From: Takakia lepidozioides
Taxonomy: Eukaryota; Streptophyta; Takakiopsida; Takakiales; Takakiaceae
Direction of reading: 5' to 3'
DNA: 64,000 nt
Assembly: GCA_030704615.1 (NCBI GenBank)
Contig: CM060733.1
Coordinates: 57,784,001 to 57,848,000, forward strand
In this document: piece after piece, positions 23,801 through 34,022 of the stretch
Position numbering within the stretch: the stretch's first letter is position 1
Layout: the number at the start of each line of letters is the position of its first letter
Notes under the pieces: generated by a model
The model's database searches: none
The model's input: the letters and a program-made list of their open reading frames with translations, nothing else
Told to the model about the DNA's origin: nothing
Program-made: the position numbers and the translations under genes

Positions 23801-25053
23801 TAAGAGCCCTGTCCCCTGCCCTCGAAGCTTTCATACTTTTACCAGAAAACTCTCCTTCAATTTGCAAGCCCTGAGAAAACTTTCCATGCCTTCCTGACTG
23901 TGCTTCTGGGAATCTTATCATTGCACCTTTCATTTGCAGCAGAAAATGCTAACCTTTTGATTGGAGGAATGCTCCTTGCAAAGACTTCTACCGCAGCAGC
24001 GACAGTGATGCTGCAGCCACAAGTAACCTAACGCCATCAATGCCTTCCCCGCTATCTCTGAGAAGATTCTCTATCTCTGTCTAACTGTATTTGACAATTT
24101 TTCACACTCCCTAAAGCTGGCCAACTATTTCTCTTGCTCAAACACTTGGCCCTCCCACATCAGGATGTCCACTCAAGCATTGCAACAAACTGAAGACTAC
24201 AACTGGATTATTTCAGTCCTCAAATTCATGTGTTCCATGACCGAAAGACTGCCCCTAATTGAAAAGCTAAGTAAAAAAAGTTATTCGTCATTGATGAACT
24301 CTATCTTCTCTCTCCTTATCCCTTGTCTAACTTCATCATCCCTAACCCTAGCAAACCTTGTACTCGTAGAGAAAATATGATCTTGCAGGGCCAAGACAGA
24401 AGAGGAAACCCCTAAGGGAGGATGCCTACAGCCTTTTTGTAATTGCAAACTTCTCTCTAGCTTGACATCAAATATAAATAGTCCCTACATTTAAGGTTAA
24501 GCCAAGCGCCGTCCGTCTTCAATCGTCTAGACCTGTTGCAGACATAAAGTAACCACCAACAACATGTTCCTTCGACAAGTGGAGGGATTTACTGTGGAAT
24601 GGCCAAGTAATTCTAGTATGCGTGTTCCCGGTGGTACAGACTAATTCAACCGCCATATTTGCCTCCTTAAACAAGGCCAGAGAGAAACTTCCTGCTGGAC
24701 AAGTAACTCGAGTATAAGCTATCGGATAAGATTGGAAAAGAGTGAGCCTACTACATTCTGGATCTATCTATACCACTTAGAACTTGAATGAAAAAAAAGT
24801 TTTCAGCGGTTCAGTACAGTAAATTCAATGCTCCAACAATTGGAGACACACTCCTGAATGCAGATCACATCGGAACAGCAACCAATCGAAGCTATGCACT
24901 TTCAATGAAACAATCAAAACAAATCAAAGTTTCTCAGTGAAAGACAAGTGCAACCAGAGACGGACGAAGACATACCCGGCGCTTGAAAGTGGTGAAGGTA
25001 GCTTGACACACCATGCAAAAGGCTGCCTCCTGGTAAGGAGGAGGTTCTGCCAT
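20850..25053 (-). CDS. FYVE zinc-finger / ankyrin-repeat protein
   Basis: Predicted endosomal phosphoinositide-binding adaptor of 282 aa. Ten exons join in frame: 24976-25053, 23954-24010, 23629-23693, 23130-23325, 22836-22957, 22383-22443, 21860-21919, 21346-21396, 21046-21124 and 20850-20929. The FYVE domain is at residues 13-62: CMVC, then the basic patch RRHHCRCCG, then CKEH and VRVCNDC. The predicted ligands are C13, C16, C29, C32, C37, H40, C59 and C62. A middle Ser/Pro/Thr-rich linker with FDCTCGMPLCICE follows. The C terminus has ankyrin repeats: GLREAVKNGDVAAVKNLLSQ, LDANYLDRQGMSLLHLAALF and AGASSQAKNAQGETPLDCA. The N-terminal WxxD motif of canonical FYVE domains is absent and the sixth ligand is His rather than Cys. 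FYVE proteins bind PI3P on endosomes; the ankyrin part probably binds a partner. ATG 25053 lies directly before the zinc finger. Confidence 0.87.
22530..22582 (-). mobile_element. LINE family A 3'-terminal scrap in FYVE-ankyrin intron
   Basis: About 50 bp matching only the extreme 3' block of family A (GGCCATAGACCCCGACCCCA followed by GTTTGGGCGGAAC). It lies in the intron between exons 5 and 6, in the same orientation as the gene. Confidence 0.65.
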
Positions 25054-25682
25054 GGTCAGGTCTGTACGCTATTCCCCGTCTCGTCTTCTTGGCCTGTGAC
25101 TCGATCAGTTCTGTACAAAAAGATTTGGCGAATCTGGATCTCTTGCAAGATTTGAGCTGTATCCTCAAGACCTCCAAGCTTGTGGTGCAGTCTCTCCCTG
25201 GCATGCACACAAAACAGGGAAAGCACAGAGCTACATGGGGCTACCGCAGGATACCCGTTAACTAACGTATGTTGATGCAAGTTTACTGAAGTCCTCGGTA
25301 CCACATCGGTACCGTATTGAAAAGCCTGTCGCCACTGCCATGCTCTCTACCGAACAGTCCTTCTGCATCCCTAGTTCCATTTCTTTCATGAGCACCTCCG
25401 ATTTGTTGCAGTACTGAAGCCGTCATTGAGGCCAGATTTCTCCCTGACAAAATGTAGAAGACACACTAGCTTCGACGTTCTCTTTAGGTTCTTTGAGCTA
25501 TTTCAAAAACAAACTGAGAGCACACAAATTTGAGGTACCTATCATAAACTGGTTGAAAGCTAGACATTGCCAAGATACTGAGCTATGTGGATAGTTCCAA
25601 AATATGGAGTCCTCACAGCAATGATTTTGCCATTCAAAAATCTGCTTAGGCTCATAGCTTTGTCTCATTTATCAGCCTGTAT

Positions 25683-25710
25683 GGCTCTTATTTTTATTTT
25701 TATTTTTATG
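25683..25710. repeat. (TTTTTA)n A/T-rich microsatellite
   Basis: Several repeats of a T-rich unit ending in A. A second ATTTT run lies at 26043-26066 just before the hairpin repeats. Confidence 0.8.
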
Positions 25711-26066
25711 CAAAGGGAACATAGGCCCTTGTAATGGCTCGTGTGTACGGTTACCTCAAATTACCTCAGATGAGATCTGGCTCCTTTTTATTGGCCCTGC
25801 CCGGGACTACGCATCAAGTTGGCCAGAGTGACCTTAACCTTATATCATGGGTTGTCCCCTTAGACTTAATGGGAACATGAAAGTTTTTAGTTCCCAGTTG
25901 GGCACATGTTACAATTCATATCAATAAAACAATGGCGGGGCCTCGTGTATACGCCTTGTTATGAATTGCGGCACTCAATGGCTGAAGTGATCACCTCAGC
26001 GATTGATCAAGTGGTGCACTTCAGCGGTATAATTTGGAAATTCTTATTTTATTTTATTTTATTTTT

Positions 26067-26176
26067 AAGCTGAATGCCGCACTTCAGCATTTGAAAAACA
26101 AAAAAAATGTTTTTTTTTCTTTTATTTTTAAGCTGAATGCCGCACCTCAGCAGCTGAAGTGCGGCATTCAGCTTTT
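26067..26176. repeat. Perfect-arm hairpin plus partial direct copy
   Basis: AAGCTGAATGCCGCAC at 26130-26145 is perfectly inverted at 26159-26174, and the inner bases extend the stem to about 22 bp with one mismatch and almost no loop. A direct copy of the left arm (AAGCTGAATGCCGCACTTCA) begins at 26067, so either left arm can pair with the right arm. Related GCTGAAGTG motifs lie upstream near 25980-26025. This looks like the remnant of a foldback element or MITE. Confidence 0.8.
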
Positions 26177-26446
26177 ATAATAAATAAATAGATAGATTAA
26201 AAATTTAATATCTAGTTTGATACCACTACCTGCCAGGTATGAAGGAGGCTCTTCACTAACAAGACCAGACCCTGGTTGGTATGAAATGTTGATGATACTG
26301 GTCCAACACTGCTCTTCACCCTCAAGGGTTACTCTGCCTTCCGCTAGGAAGGTGGACATGTGGACACCTTGGTGGCACCAATTGGTGGATTGAACCCACA
26401 GCCACTTCTGAGATGGTATGTGCCAGTGTTGGGAGGATACCCCTAT

Positions 26447-26545
26447 CCCGTGGGTAAAACCCAATTAAGGGTACCTATATGGATATACCCTCCCCTGGAA
26501 ATTCAAAAATACCTTTACCCTACCCTTGTCAGGAGTAATTATTTA
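26447..26545. repeat. Dispersed GGGTA/TACCC-rich repeat, copy 1
   Basis: Shares GAAATTCAAAAATACC, TTACCCTACCCTTGTCAGG and GTAATTATTT with the segment at 31133-31268 in the same orientation. It is a short dispersed repeat of unknown class. Confidence 0.7.
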
Positions 26546-26868
26546 TTGGCTCTCTTGTGGAGAGAGACTTTGCGGAGACATGCAAGACAATGGAGAAAAT
26601 GTGGTCAAAGTACCTTACACCGTGTCAAGGCGCTGATTGGTGTGTTATGTTGAGTCATGCTCCCTTGTCTTACCCTTCCTCTTATGTTGTGCCAAAGCAA
26701 AGCAAGAGAGCCAATTGCCGTTTGAGGCTTGTTAATTACTAATTATTATTTACCTTCTGGATTTTTTTCACAGTAACCCCTTATTCACATGCCACCTCAC
26801 ATCTGGATAACCGCTACGTGGCACGGCTTAAGTAGGCAAATCTGGGCCCTTGATAAAATCAAGGGTAC

Positions 26869-27311
26869 TTAGGGTCGTACCACACTACCGGCACACCAAC
26901 GGCACTGACGTGGATGTTGCAGGCTAGGGATTGTTGGATGATATAGGTCCATGTCACCAAGCGGCAATGAATCGGCTACCACACTATAGCAGTAGCCTAG
27001 CGCCAAAAGAATCGCAACCACCTTGTCTTTCATTCTAAAAATAACCAATTCCTAGAAACGTGTCGCGGGCGAATCATGTCAAGACAAAGTGTCTTCCTAA
27101 AATTGTGGATTTGCAGGGGACACTTGCCTGGAAATCCATATTTTTATGGAATGTGACATGTAGGCGCCAAGTCGGAGCCATGTCAACGCCTCTCCACCTG
27201 CAGCAGCGCTAGTGTGGTAGGCACAGCAGCACATTGCCCTCCCTTAAACCAGTAGGAGGGTCCGAAATTAAGTGCCGCTGCCCCTCTTGCCGCTAGTGTG
27301 CTACGGCCCTT
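26869..27311. mobile_element. Candidate TIR element (MITE-like), ~440 bp
   Basis: The left end AGGGTCGTACCACACTACCG followed by GCA is mirrored at the right end by TGCCGCTAGTGTGCTACGGC followed by CCT. That is about 20 of 24 bases inverted. A second nested inverted pair around CTACCACACTA occurs inside, near 26977 and 27215. No ORF is present. I found no clear target-site duplication, so the exact ends and superfamily are unresolved. Confidence 0.5.
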
Positions 27312-28229
27312 TGAATTGAAAGCGTATGGCTAAGGGTATTTCTAGGGCAGAGTGTGAGAGCATGCCCAACAGCTCTCTATTTCACAACAGTATTCACACA
27401 CAGGGCACTTCCGAACATAGGATCCGATGTGTGCTACACTACCTTGGATCCCATGTTCGGAAACGCCCTCAGTGGGAATAATGTCCATGCTAGTTTTGAT
27501 AGCAACTTCTGAGGTCTCCCTTATGCTTCTTCTTCTCACCCCCTCCACCTAACAGCACAGAGAAGTTTGTTTTAATCTACTGTCTGGTACCATGCGGTGT
27601 TCATCATACGATAGGACGACCTTGTTTTTCCCTTCAGTTAATCTTTGGGCCTTTAGAAAAGGATTGATTGCGTCACTCAAAGCTGACAGACGTCATTCAA
27701 GGACTTGCCTTGGAAGTGTGCAACTTGTGTTGGATGTGGGAAGCCACAGATCATGATCGTGGTTTCTGCTGCACTGACATACACGAGCTAGCCATAGCAA
27801 ATTGGCGCAGTCTGGAATAAGCCTGAGAAGATCGAGAGTTACTCAACTTGATCAAATCTGTAGCCGTAGTTGTTTGCTTGCACAGTTGCATTTTTCCAAC
27901 CTACAGCAACTTGGATGTCATGGTTATCTAGAATTACCTACTTCTAGTTAACTAGGACATTTTAAATATTTATATTTATATTTTGTGTGTTGGGACTTCA
28001 TTTGGTCTCACATGCCAAGTGAGGTGTCGAGCCTCACTTGGGACATGGGGATAGGTTTTCCCCTTGTGAGGATGGAGGAGGCTCATCTTCTTGTAGTTAA
28101 GCCTCCATGAGCCTCTCTCACCTCCATAGCTTTAAGTATTGAGAGGGAGTGTGGTGAGGGCTTTGTAGGGTGGATTCCCTTAGCAAGGGTGTCATTGGCT
28201 TGACTTAGTTTATGTGATTGAGTGGATTC

Positions 28230-28575
28230 ATGAGTGGAGGGTTTCCATTATGTTCACTTCCATTATCATTGTGGTATAGCTTTCTAGGATTGTGTGCTTA
28301 GATTGTGTGGTGGACAGCGATGTATGTTGTGGCACGATGCTTAGGTGCACGACATGGATCATGTTGCAAAATGGGACTTTGGCTCTATAATCTATGCTCT
28401 TAATGGGGCTCCTTGCCCTTAGCCAGTAGGGGACATTAAGGAGAGCACCCCAAACAAATTTATTGGTGCGGAAGCCTTGGGAGCGTGTGCGGTGGTGTAG
28501 AAGTATACAATCACCTGCTCCAACAATATCTTCATCAAGCAAACACCTATGAAGGTATCTAGAACCCGGCTTCAT
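28230..28575 (-). pseudogene. Possible copia-type integrase remnant
   Basis: A 115-codon open frame has a weak resemblance to the C-terminal part of copia integrase, mainly around RARSPIKSID (compare the NRSPTKSL-type motif) followed by an HVVHL block. No protease, reverse transcriptase or RNase H is seen next to it, and no LTR pair was identified. The assignment is tentative. Confidence 0.3.
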
Positions 28576-29493
28576 CTCTACTTCTCATGCAGTCGTGTAA
28601 ATTAGAGGGCAACGACTGAATTTGAGGTCCGCTTACTTGATCGTTGTAGTTAGCTGATGGGATAGTTCTACAGCCTGAGTGAGAAAGTGCGTGGTGTCAG
28701 ACTGAAGTAGTGCGGGTTAGGCACCTGTGCTATTTGGTGAGAGAAACAGTAGAAGTGAGGAAAGTAGTTGGATGCCTTCGAATCCTCCGGAGTTATGGTA
28801 AAAATTGAGCAGTAAGGAGCAGCGTCTTCGAGAAGCCTTTCATGGAAAGCGATGGCCGACAGCGGGCAGAGGCCGATGGCCGACAGCGGGCGGCTAGAGG
28901 CGGTAGACACCCCAACCGTGGGTCTAAACGGGACACAGCAGCTGTGCAGGCTGGTGCTGGGCCCGCCCACTCCTCACACACCAGCCTTCAGCGTCATAAT
29001 GGTGGGCCCTTATTTGCCACACAAGGTAATCCTAGACGCCAGGGTGGTCAGCCCCCTTACACTAGGCACATCCGCCAGAGCCATGGTATAGCCAAGGGCA
29101 ATATTGGTGGTGGGCCCTGTCCCTCCTTTCAAGACAATCCTATGAGCAGTAGAAATGGGGCCAAGAGTAGTGCTACACCCTCCCTCTCCGGTCACAGCAG
29201 CCCTCATCCACGGAGGTGAAGAAGCATTGCTGATGGTGAACCCTCCCACTCTACCCAAGGTCACAGCTCTACAGGAATTATACCCGACAACCCCAAGCGC
29301 GGCACAACAAAATCAAGGGGCCAGTGCCCCTTCCCCAATTCGCCTTTCAGGTTCACAGCAGCCTCCCACATAGCTTACCTCTCCACCTAGCTCGCCACCT
29401 CCTTCTAGACAGCGGACAGTTTCACCTGATCAGACCGCCCGTTCTTTTGCTCCATCTTATCTCCCATCACCAACACCACCATCTTCTCCACCA

Positions 29494-29634
29494 GACCGAG
29501 TGCCTTGTCCAGGTTGTGGTTGGATGTTTGCCCGTATCAAGGGGCTTGTGCATCATCGGCACATGTGTTCTACACTCAATCAGTCTTCTCCGGACAGTCA
29601 TTTGCCTACCCCGTTAGTAGCTCCTTCTGCCTAG
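29494..29634 (+). pseudogene. C2H2 zinc finger of the RLE-type retroelement
   Basis: The reading frame containing PSSPPDRVPCPGCGWMF and then HHRHMCS has C-x2-C and H-x3-C-like spacing. Such an N-terminal DNA-binding finger is usual in RLE-type non-LTR elements, where it helps find the target site. The frame ends in a stop at about 29632-29634. Confidence 0.55.
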
Positions 29635-30160
29635 GCATGGCTTTGGATTGCGGCCCTTGATGTTTTGGGAGCATTTCTTTTGGGTTTGCCCCATCCCTGG
29701 CACTATACGCGCATCCCAATGGCGCTTCGCAAAGAGGTACAACATGTTTTTCGCTTACCCTTGGACCGCCTTGCTCGGGACCCTTACGACATTGCTGTTT
29801 GGCACCTTTTTCTGCTTTTTCCTCTATGGTGTCTAGTTTTGCCTCCACGTGGTGGTGAATCCAGACATTGAGAGATGCGTGCTTGTCTTCGTAGATTTCT
29901 CTCTGGGGACTGGGAAACCCTTCAAGACGAACATTATCTACGTGCACAAGCACTTGCGGCGCGAATAGCTCATGATAGCCCACACCAAGCAACTCCATCC
30001 ATCCACATGCGTCTTCGTCGGAGTCTTATGCTAGGCCGGGCAAGAGAGTATTCCCGTGCAGCTCGAGCTCTTGCTCCTCTTGTTCCCAAGTTTGGGCTTT
30101 CTCACGAGTCCACTGCACTTGGTTACCTTTTGTCCTATTGTTCAAGGCCTGAAGCTGAAG

Positions 30161-31110
30161 CTCTTCCAGACAATTAATTAATTGTCTGCCATTAGACTTC
30201 AGCTCGTCCTCTCCAAAAGGCCCAATGATATCATCCTGATGAGAGACCTTTATCCACCCCGGCATTGAAGTCACCAATAAAAATCACCTGACCTTTGGCA
30301 AGGAATGAAGCACAGTCTAGCTTTACATCTTCGAAGGCTTTGTCTGCGTCAGCACTAAGGGTCCCCTCTGTGGGCATGTAAACACAACCCACAAAGAAGT
30401 CCTTCGTATTCATGCCGCCCTTCAATTTCACCTTTAGCCAGATACTATGCTCGTACCTCAAACCCTTGTTGATAATTTCACAATTATCAAACAAGAAATC
30501 ATGGACAAAGAATCTAACGTCTTTTCGACCGCGTTTGGCAGAGGCTACCTTGAGGGTACACATCTTGCCTGCCCATTTATAACCAATGACATCTCCAACC
30601 AGTTCATATCATTAGTCCGAAGAACTTGTCCCACTTCGAGTTGTTTCCTTTGGTTAGTTAGCCCTGTGAGGTTAGATTGTGGCCAGCCGCAAGCCAGCGC
30701 TTTGCATGTGAATTGTTTGTCGTCTAAGTAGCTTAAGATTGCTCCTGGATGGCCAAGCATTCTGCAAAAGGGGGACAGTTACCCCGTGTGTAGACTTTAC
30801 TCGTACCAAATCCTTCAGTTACATGACGTTCAGACTCTGTACACTTAGGGTGAGACTACCCCGGATAGTGAATCAGAAAATGAATATTGTCTTCGGGATG
30901 CCCACACAACAAGCAATTGCACTCTCCCTTTGCTCTTTGCTTCTGTTTACTGTTCAAAGATAGGTTTCCTGCCTTGAATTCCTGCCTTGAAGGTGGGCTT
31001 TTCCAATGCTCTTCCAGACAGTTAATTAATCGTCTTCCATTAGAGATCAGGTCGTACTCACCAAAAGGTCCGATGATATCATTCTGGTGAAGACCTTTAC
31101 CCACCAGGGG
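30161..31110 (-). mobile_element. Nested LINE family A endonuclease fragments
   Basis: Two pieces lie head to tail on the minus strand inside the RLE element. The piece at about 30161-30780 encodes an EEP endonuclease with FFVGCVYMPTEG, GQVIFIGDFNAGVD and DDIIGPFGEDELKSNGRQL (GDFN is catalytic-type). The piece at about 30780-31110 repeats the endonuclease end (DIIGPFGEYDLISNGRRL) and then runs directly into the C-terminal knuckle (SLNSKQKQRAKGECNCLLCG), skipping the whole RT. Both are broken. The shared C-terminal block links them to the copy at 46731. Confidence 0.7.
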
Positions 31111-31132
31111 TCCGTCGAATAGAGCGGCCTCT

Positions 31133-31268
31133 ATGGTATATGGACATACCCTACCCTAGAAATTCAAAAATACCCTTACCCTACCCTTGTCAGGGGTAAT
31201 TATTTTTGTTATACCCTTAATGGATTATACCCTGGGGTTTGAAATTTCAAAAGATACCCTTATCCTCA
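31133..31268. repeat. Dispersed GGGTA/TACCC-rich repeat, copy 2
   Basis: Second copy of the repeat at 26447-26545. It contains two internal GAAATT..CAAAA..TACCCTTA units in direct orientation. It sits between the nested LINE pieces and the RT part of the RLE element and may be part of the insertion. Confidence 0.65.
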
Positions 31269-31283
31269 AGGTAAATCTATTCA

Positions 31284-32478
31284 ATGGCCGATACTGTCAC
31301 AGCTTTGGAGAATCTGCACCCCAGTGCGGACAACATCCTTCCTTCCTTTGTGGAGGACTTTGAACCTGATGAGGACCTTCAATTGGATCGCGATACTTTC
31401 ATACAAGCATTCACTCGTAGCCCTCATCTTGCAGCAACCGGTCCGTCTAGTTTGGTGTATGAACACCTCCGTGACTGTCTCAATCCACATGACTCTACTA
31501 GCAGTTTTTCCCAACTGTTCTAAGTTTGCTCTTTCATTGCGATGGGACATATACCTACCCCAGTAGCCCATTTGCTTGGAGCAGCACGACTCTTGGCCAT
31601 GTCCAAGAACACAGGTGGGATTCGTCCTATTGCAGTGGGGGAGGTTCTGTATCACTTGGTGAGCCGCTCTATCTGCATCAGTTTCGGGAAGTCTTTTCTT
31701 CTCACTTTTCTCCACATCAAGTTTGGGGTCGCTATTCCGGGAGGTTTGTGAAGCGGTGGTGCATAGGATTTGGGCTTCCCTTGACCTTCATCCAGACTGG
31801 GTCGTCCTTCAGGTGGATGTGACCAACGCCTTCAACACGGTGTCCAGATCAGCAATATTTCAAGAACTGCGATCAGCCGGCGGCGCATGCCATCAGCTCA
31901 TTCCCTTTGTGAGATTGTTTTATGCTTCATCCACCCCTTTGTTTTTCAGTCATCACACCCGTACCGGAGATCTTTCTATAATCCAGTCCGAAGTAGGAAC
32001 CCGTCAGGGCGATCCATTAGGGGGACCTCTTTTTGCTTTTGCCCACTTCCGAGCCCTTCGCTCATCTGCGCAAGCCTTCCAATCCTGTAGATTTCCTTCT
32101 AGTGCTGATGATACCCACATCACTGGCCCTCCCACTGATATCCTTTTGGCTTTCCATCACTTTGCTACCCAACTTCACTCTCTTGGGCTCATTGTTCAAC
32201 CTCGCAAATTCACAGTTTGGTCACCCTCTGGTCTGCCTTCAGATTTTGTGCCCCCTGTCGACTTTCTAGCACCATCTGAGGGTATTCGAGTGTTAGGTGT
32301 TCCCTTTGGTAGTACCCCTTACACAACATCTTTCCTCCAAGACGCTTTACTACATGATACAAGCCATATAGAGCTTCTTCCCAAACTAGGCGATATGCAG
32401 GTAGCCCATGGCATTCTCACCAAATGTTTTTTACATCGACTTTCTTATCTTTTGCGTTGTTTCCCCCCCACTCCCTAG
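31284..32478 (+). pseudogene. Reverse transcriptase region of the RLE-type retroelement
   Basis: Starts with an N-terminal block ending TGPSSLVYEHLRDCL in one frame (31284-31523), shifts frame for GGIRPIAVGEVLYHLVSR, and then runs open for 251 codons (31723-32478). That ORF holds VDVTNAFN (first catalytic Asp), QGDPLGGPLF and SADD (catalytic pair, with Ser in the usual aromatic position). At least two frameshifts are needed to join the parts, so no active enzyme is encoded. Confidence 0.75.
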
Positions 32479-34022
32479 TTTGTGGAGTTTTTGTCTTCTT
32501 TTGATACGATTGTTAAGGGGATTTTTGGTCATCTATTAGGCCCAAATGCATTTGATAGTGAGCAGGGGTCCTTGGCATATCGTCAGGCTACCCTCCCAAT
32601 CTCTTCTGGAGGAGTGGGTTTACTATCCACAGTCGTCACTTCCTAGGTAGTTGGGCTTTAGTCGCTCCAGCCTTGGTATCTCGGTTTCTGTGTCAGCAAC
32701 GCCCTTTTCTCATGGAGGTGGTTGCCCACATTGACGATGGCTCTTTGTCCTTCCAACAACATCTTCGTTCAGCGCGGGATCTCATCCCAACACCAGCACG
32801 AGCTTGTTTGCCACCCTTTGAACAGTTGGTTACTGAAGGTCTGGAGCATTTATAGGATACCATCATGGAACGCATGCACCGACACTCATTTGTCAGCATG
32901 CTTTCCGACACTCCTTCAAATGCACATCGAGACAGACTTCTCTCATGCGTAGGGCCCGAAGCAGGCGCGTGGCTCACAGTACAACCAACCATTGCACCTT
33001 TCCGTATGTCTTCTACTGTATTTATCACCTCCCTACGAGTTCGACTGGGTCTTCCGCATCCCTCTGTGTTAGGACTACAACAGTGTGTTTGTTGCCATCC
33101 TCTCGATTCACTCGGCGTACATCTTCTTCGTTGCCCCTGCGGTGGAGAACGCATTGCGACCCATGATGTCGTCCGGGATGCAGCAGCTGCGGTTGCTCGT
33201 GATGCTGGGATACATGTCATTCGAGAGCAGATGCACATACTCCCATCGACCCACAATCACCATTCCACTTGATGACCGGTTGACATTGTTCTCTCATAGG
33301 ACGGACTGCGTACATTGGCGGACGTTGTCATCGCTGATCCTACTAGGTTGGATCTCCTGTCCCGCACAGCCTCATCAGAGGGAGTTGCCGCTTCAGTAGC
33401 TGCGCAGGGAAATGAGCATGACTATCGGGCATGTCATTCCACAGACAAATTCCTTCCTTTGGCAGTCGAGATCTTTGGTTGTTTACATCATTAGTTCAAT
33501 GAGTTCCTTCGCACATGTGCCCATCGTGCAGCAGAAAACAAAAGCCTTGGAAGCCCATATGCCTCTATTCTTGTAGCTTTCTTTAATAGACAACGAGTTT
33601 CTGTTGCTTTGCAAAAGGCTTAAGCTCAATCTATTTTAAGTCGGGCAGAGGTTGCTGGGGCGCTTCATCTCGCCTCCCCGCACTCTCTGATCGACCCTCT
33701 TTCCTGTTGTCTGACCTTCTTCAGGTTGTAGGTGATACTAGAATAGTTTGATTTATTTCTTTGTGTTAATATATCTAGCTCTACGAGCTTTGGTTGTTTC
33801 CTCTTGGGGACAGTTACACCCATTTGTACAGTCACCCCACTTGGGTCTTTTTATAAAGCTATGCAGAGGGTGTGAAGAGTTTAGGATCTCTAGTCTTTTC
33901 ACTAAAACCCTAATCTGAAACCAAATGTTGGGTTTAGGGATGAGCTTAAAGTATGTTACAATTTGGTGGTGGTCTACAACTAAACTAGGGTTTAGGGTTC
34001 TTATGTTTGAGACTGTTCAAAC

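Larger units (their letters stand above)
28842..33760 (+). mobile_element. Broken non-LTR retrotransposon with C-terminal restriction-like endonuclease
   Basis: A 3.8-kb element split by a nested LINE (about 30161-31104). In order on the plus strand: a Pro/Ser-rich leader; a C2H2 finger with PCPGCGWMFARIKGLVHHRH (about 29500-29580); a WHLFLLFPLWCLVLPPRGGE-type block; and an RRFLSGDWETL block. The RT follows (31540-32480) with TGGIRPIAVGEVL, LQVDVTNAFNTVSR, RQGDPLGGPLF, SADDTHITGP in the catalytic YxDD position, and IRVLGVPFGS. A CCHC-like knuckle (CCHPLDSLGVHLLRCPCGG, near 33090-33140) comes next, then THDVVRDA, LADVVIADPT and LPLAVEIFG (about 33310-33485). The last blocks fit a PD-(D/E)XK-like nuclease as in R2/NeSL-type elements. 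Stops and frame changes occur throughout, so it is not functional. Family knowledge gives the domain names; the exact clade is inference. Confidence 0.72.

Noticed and set aside
32693..33256. 187-codon minus-strand ORF
   Set aside because: It is antisense to the C-terminal part of the RLE-type element, has no recognisable domain, and its composition mirrors the plus-strand frame.
33925..34000. TTTAGGG strings suggesting interstitial telomere repeat
   Set aside because: Only isolated single units (for example CTAGGGTTTAGGGTTC) occur, not a tandem array.
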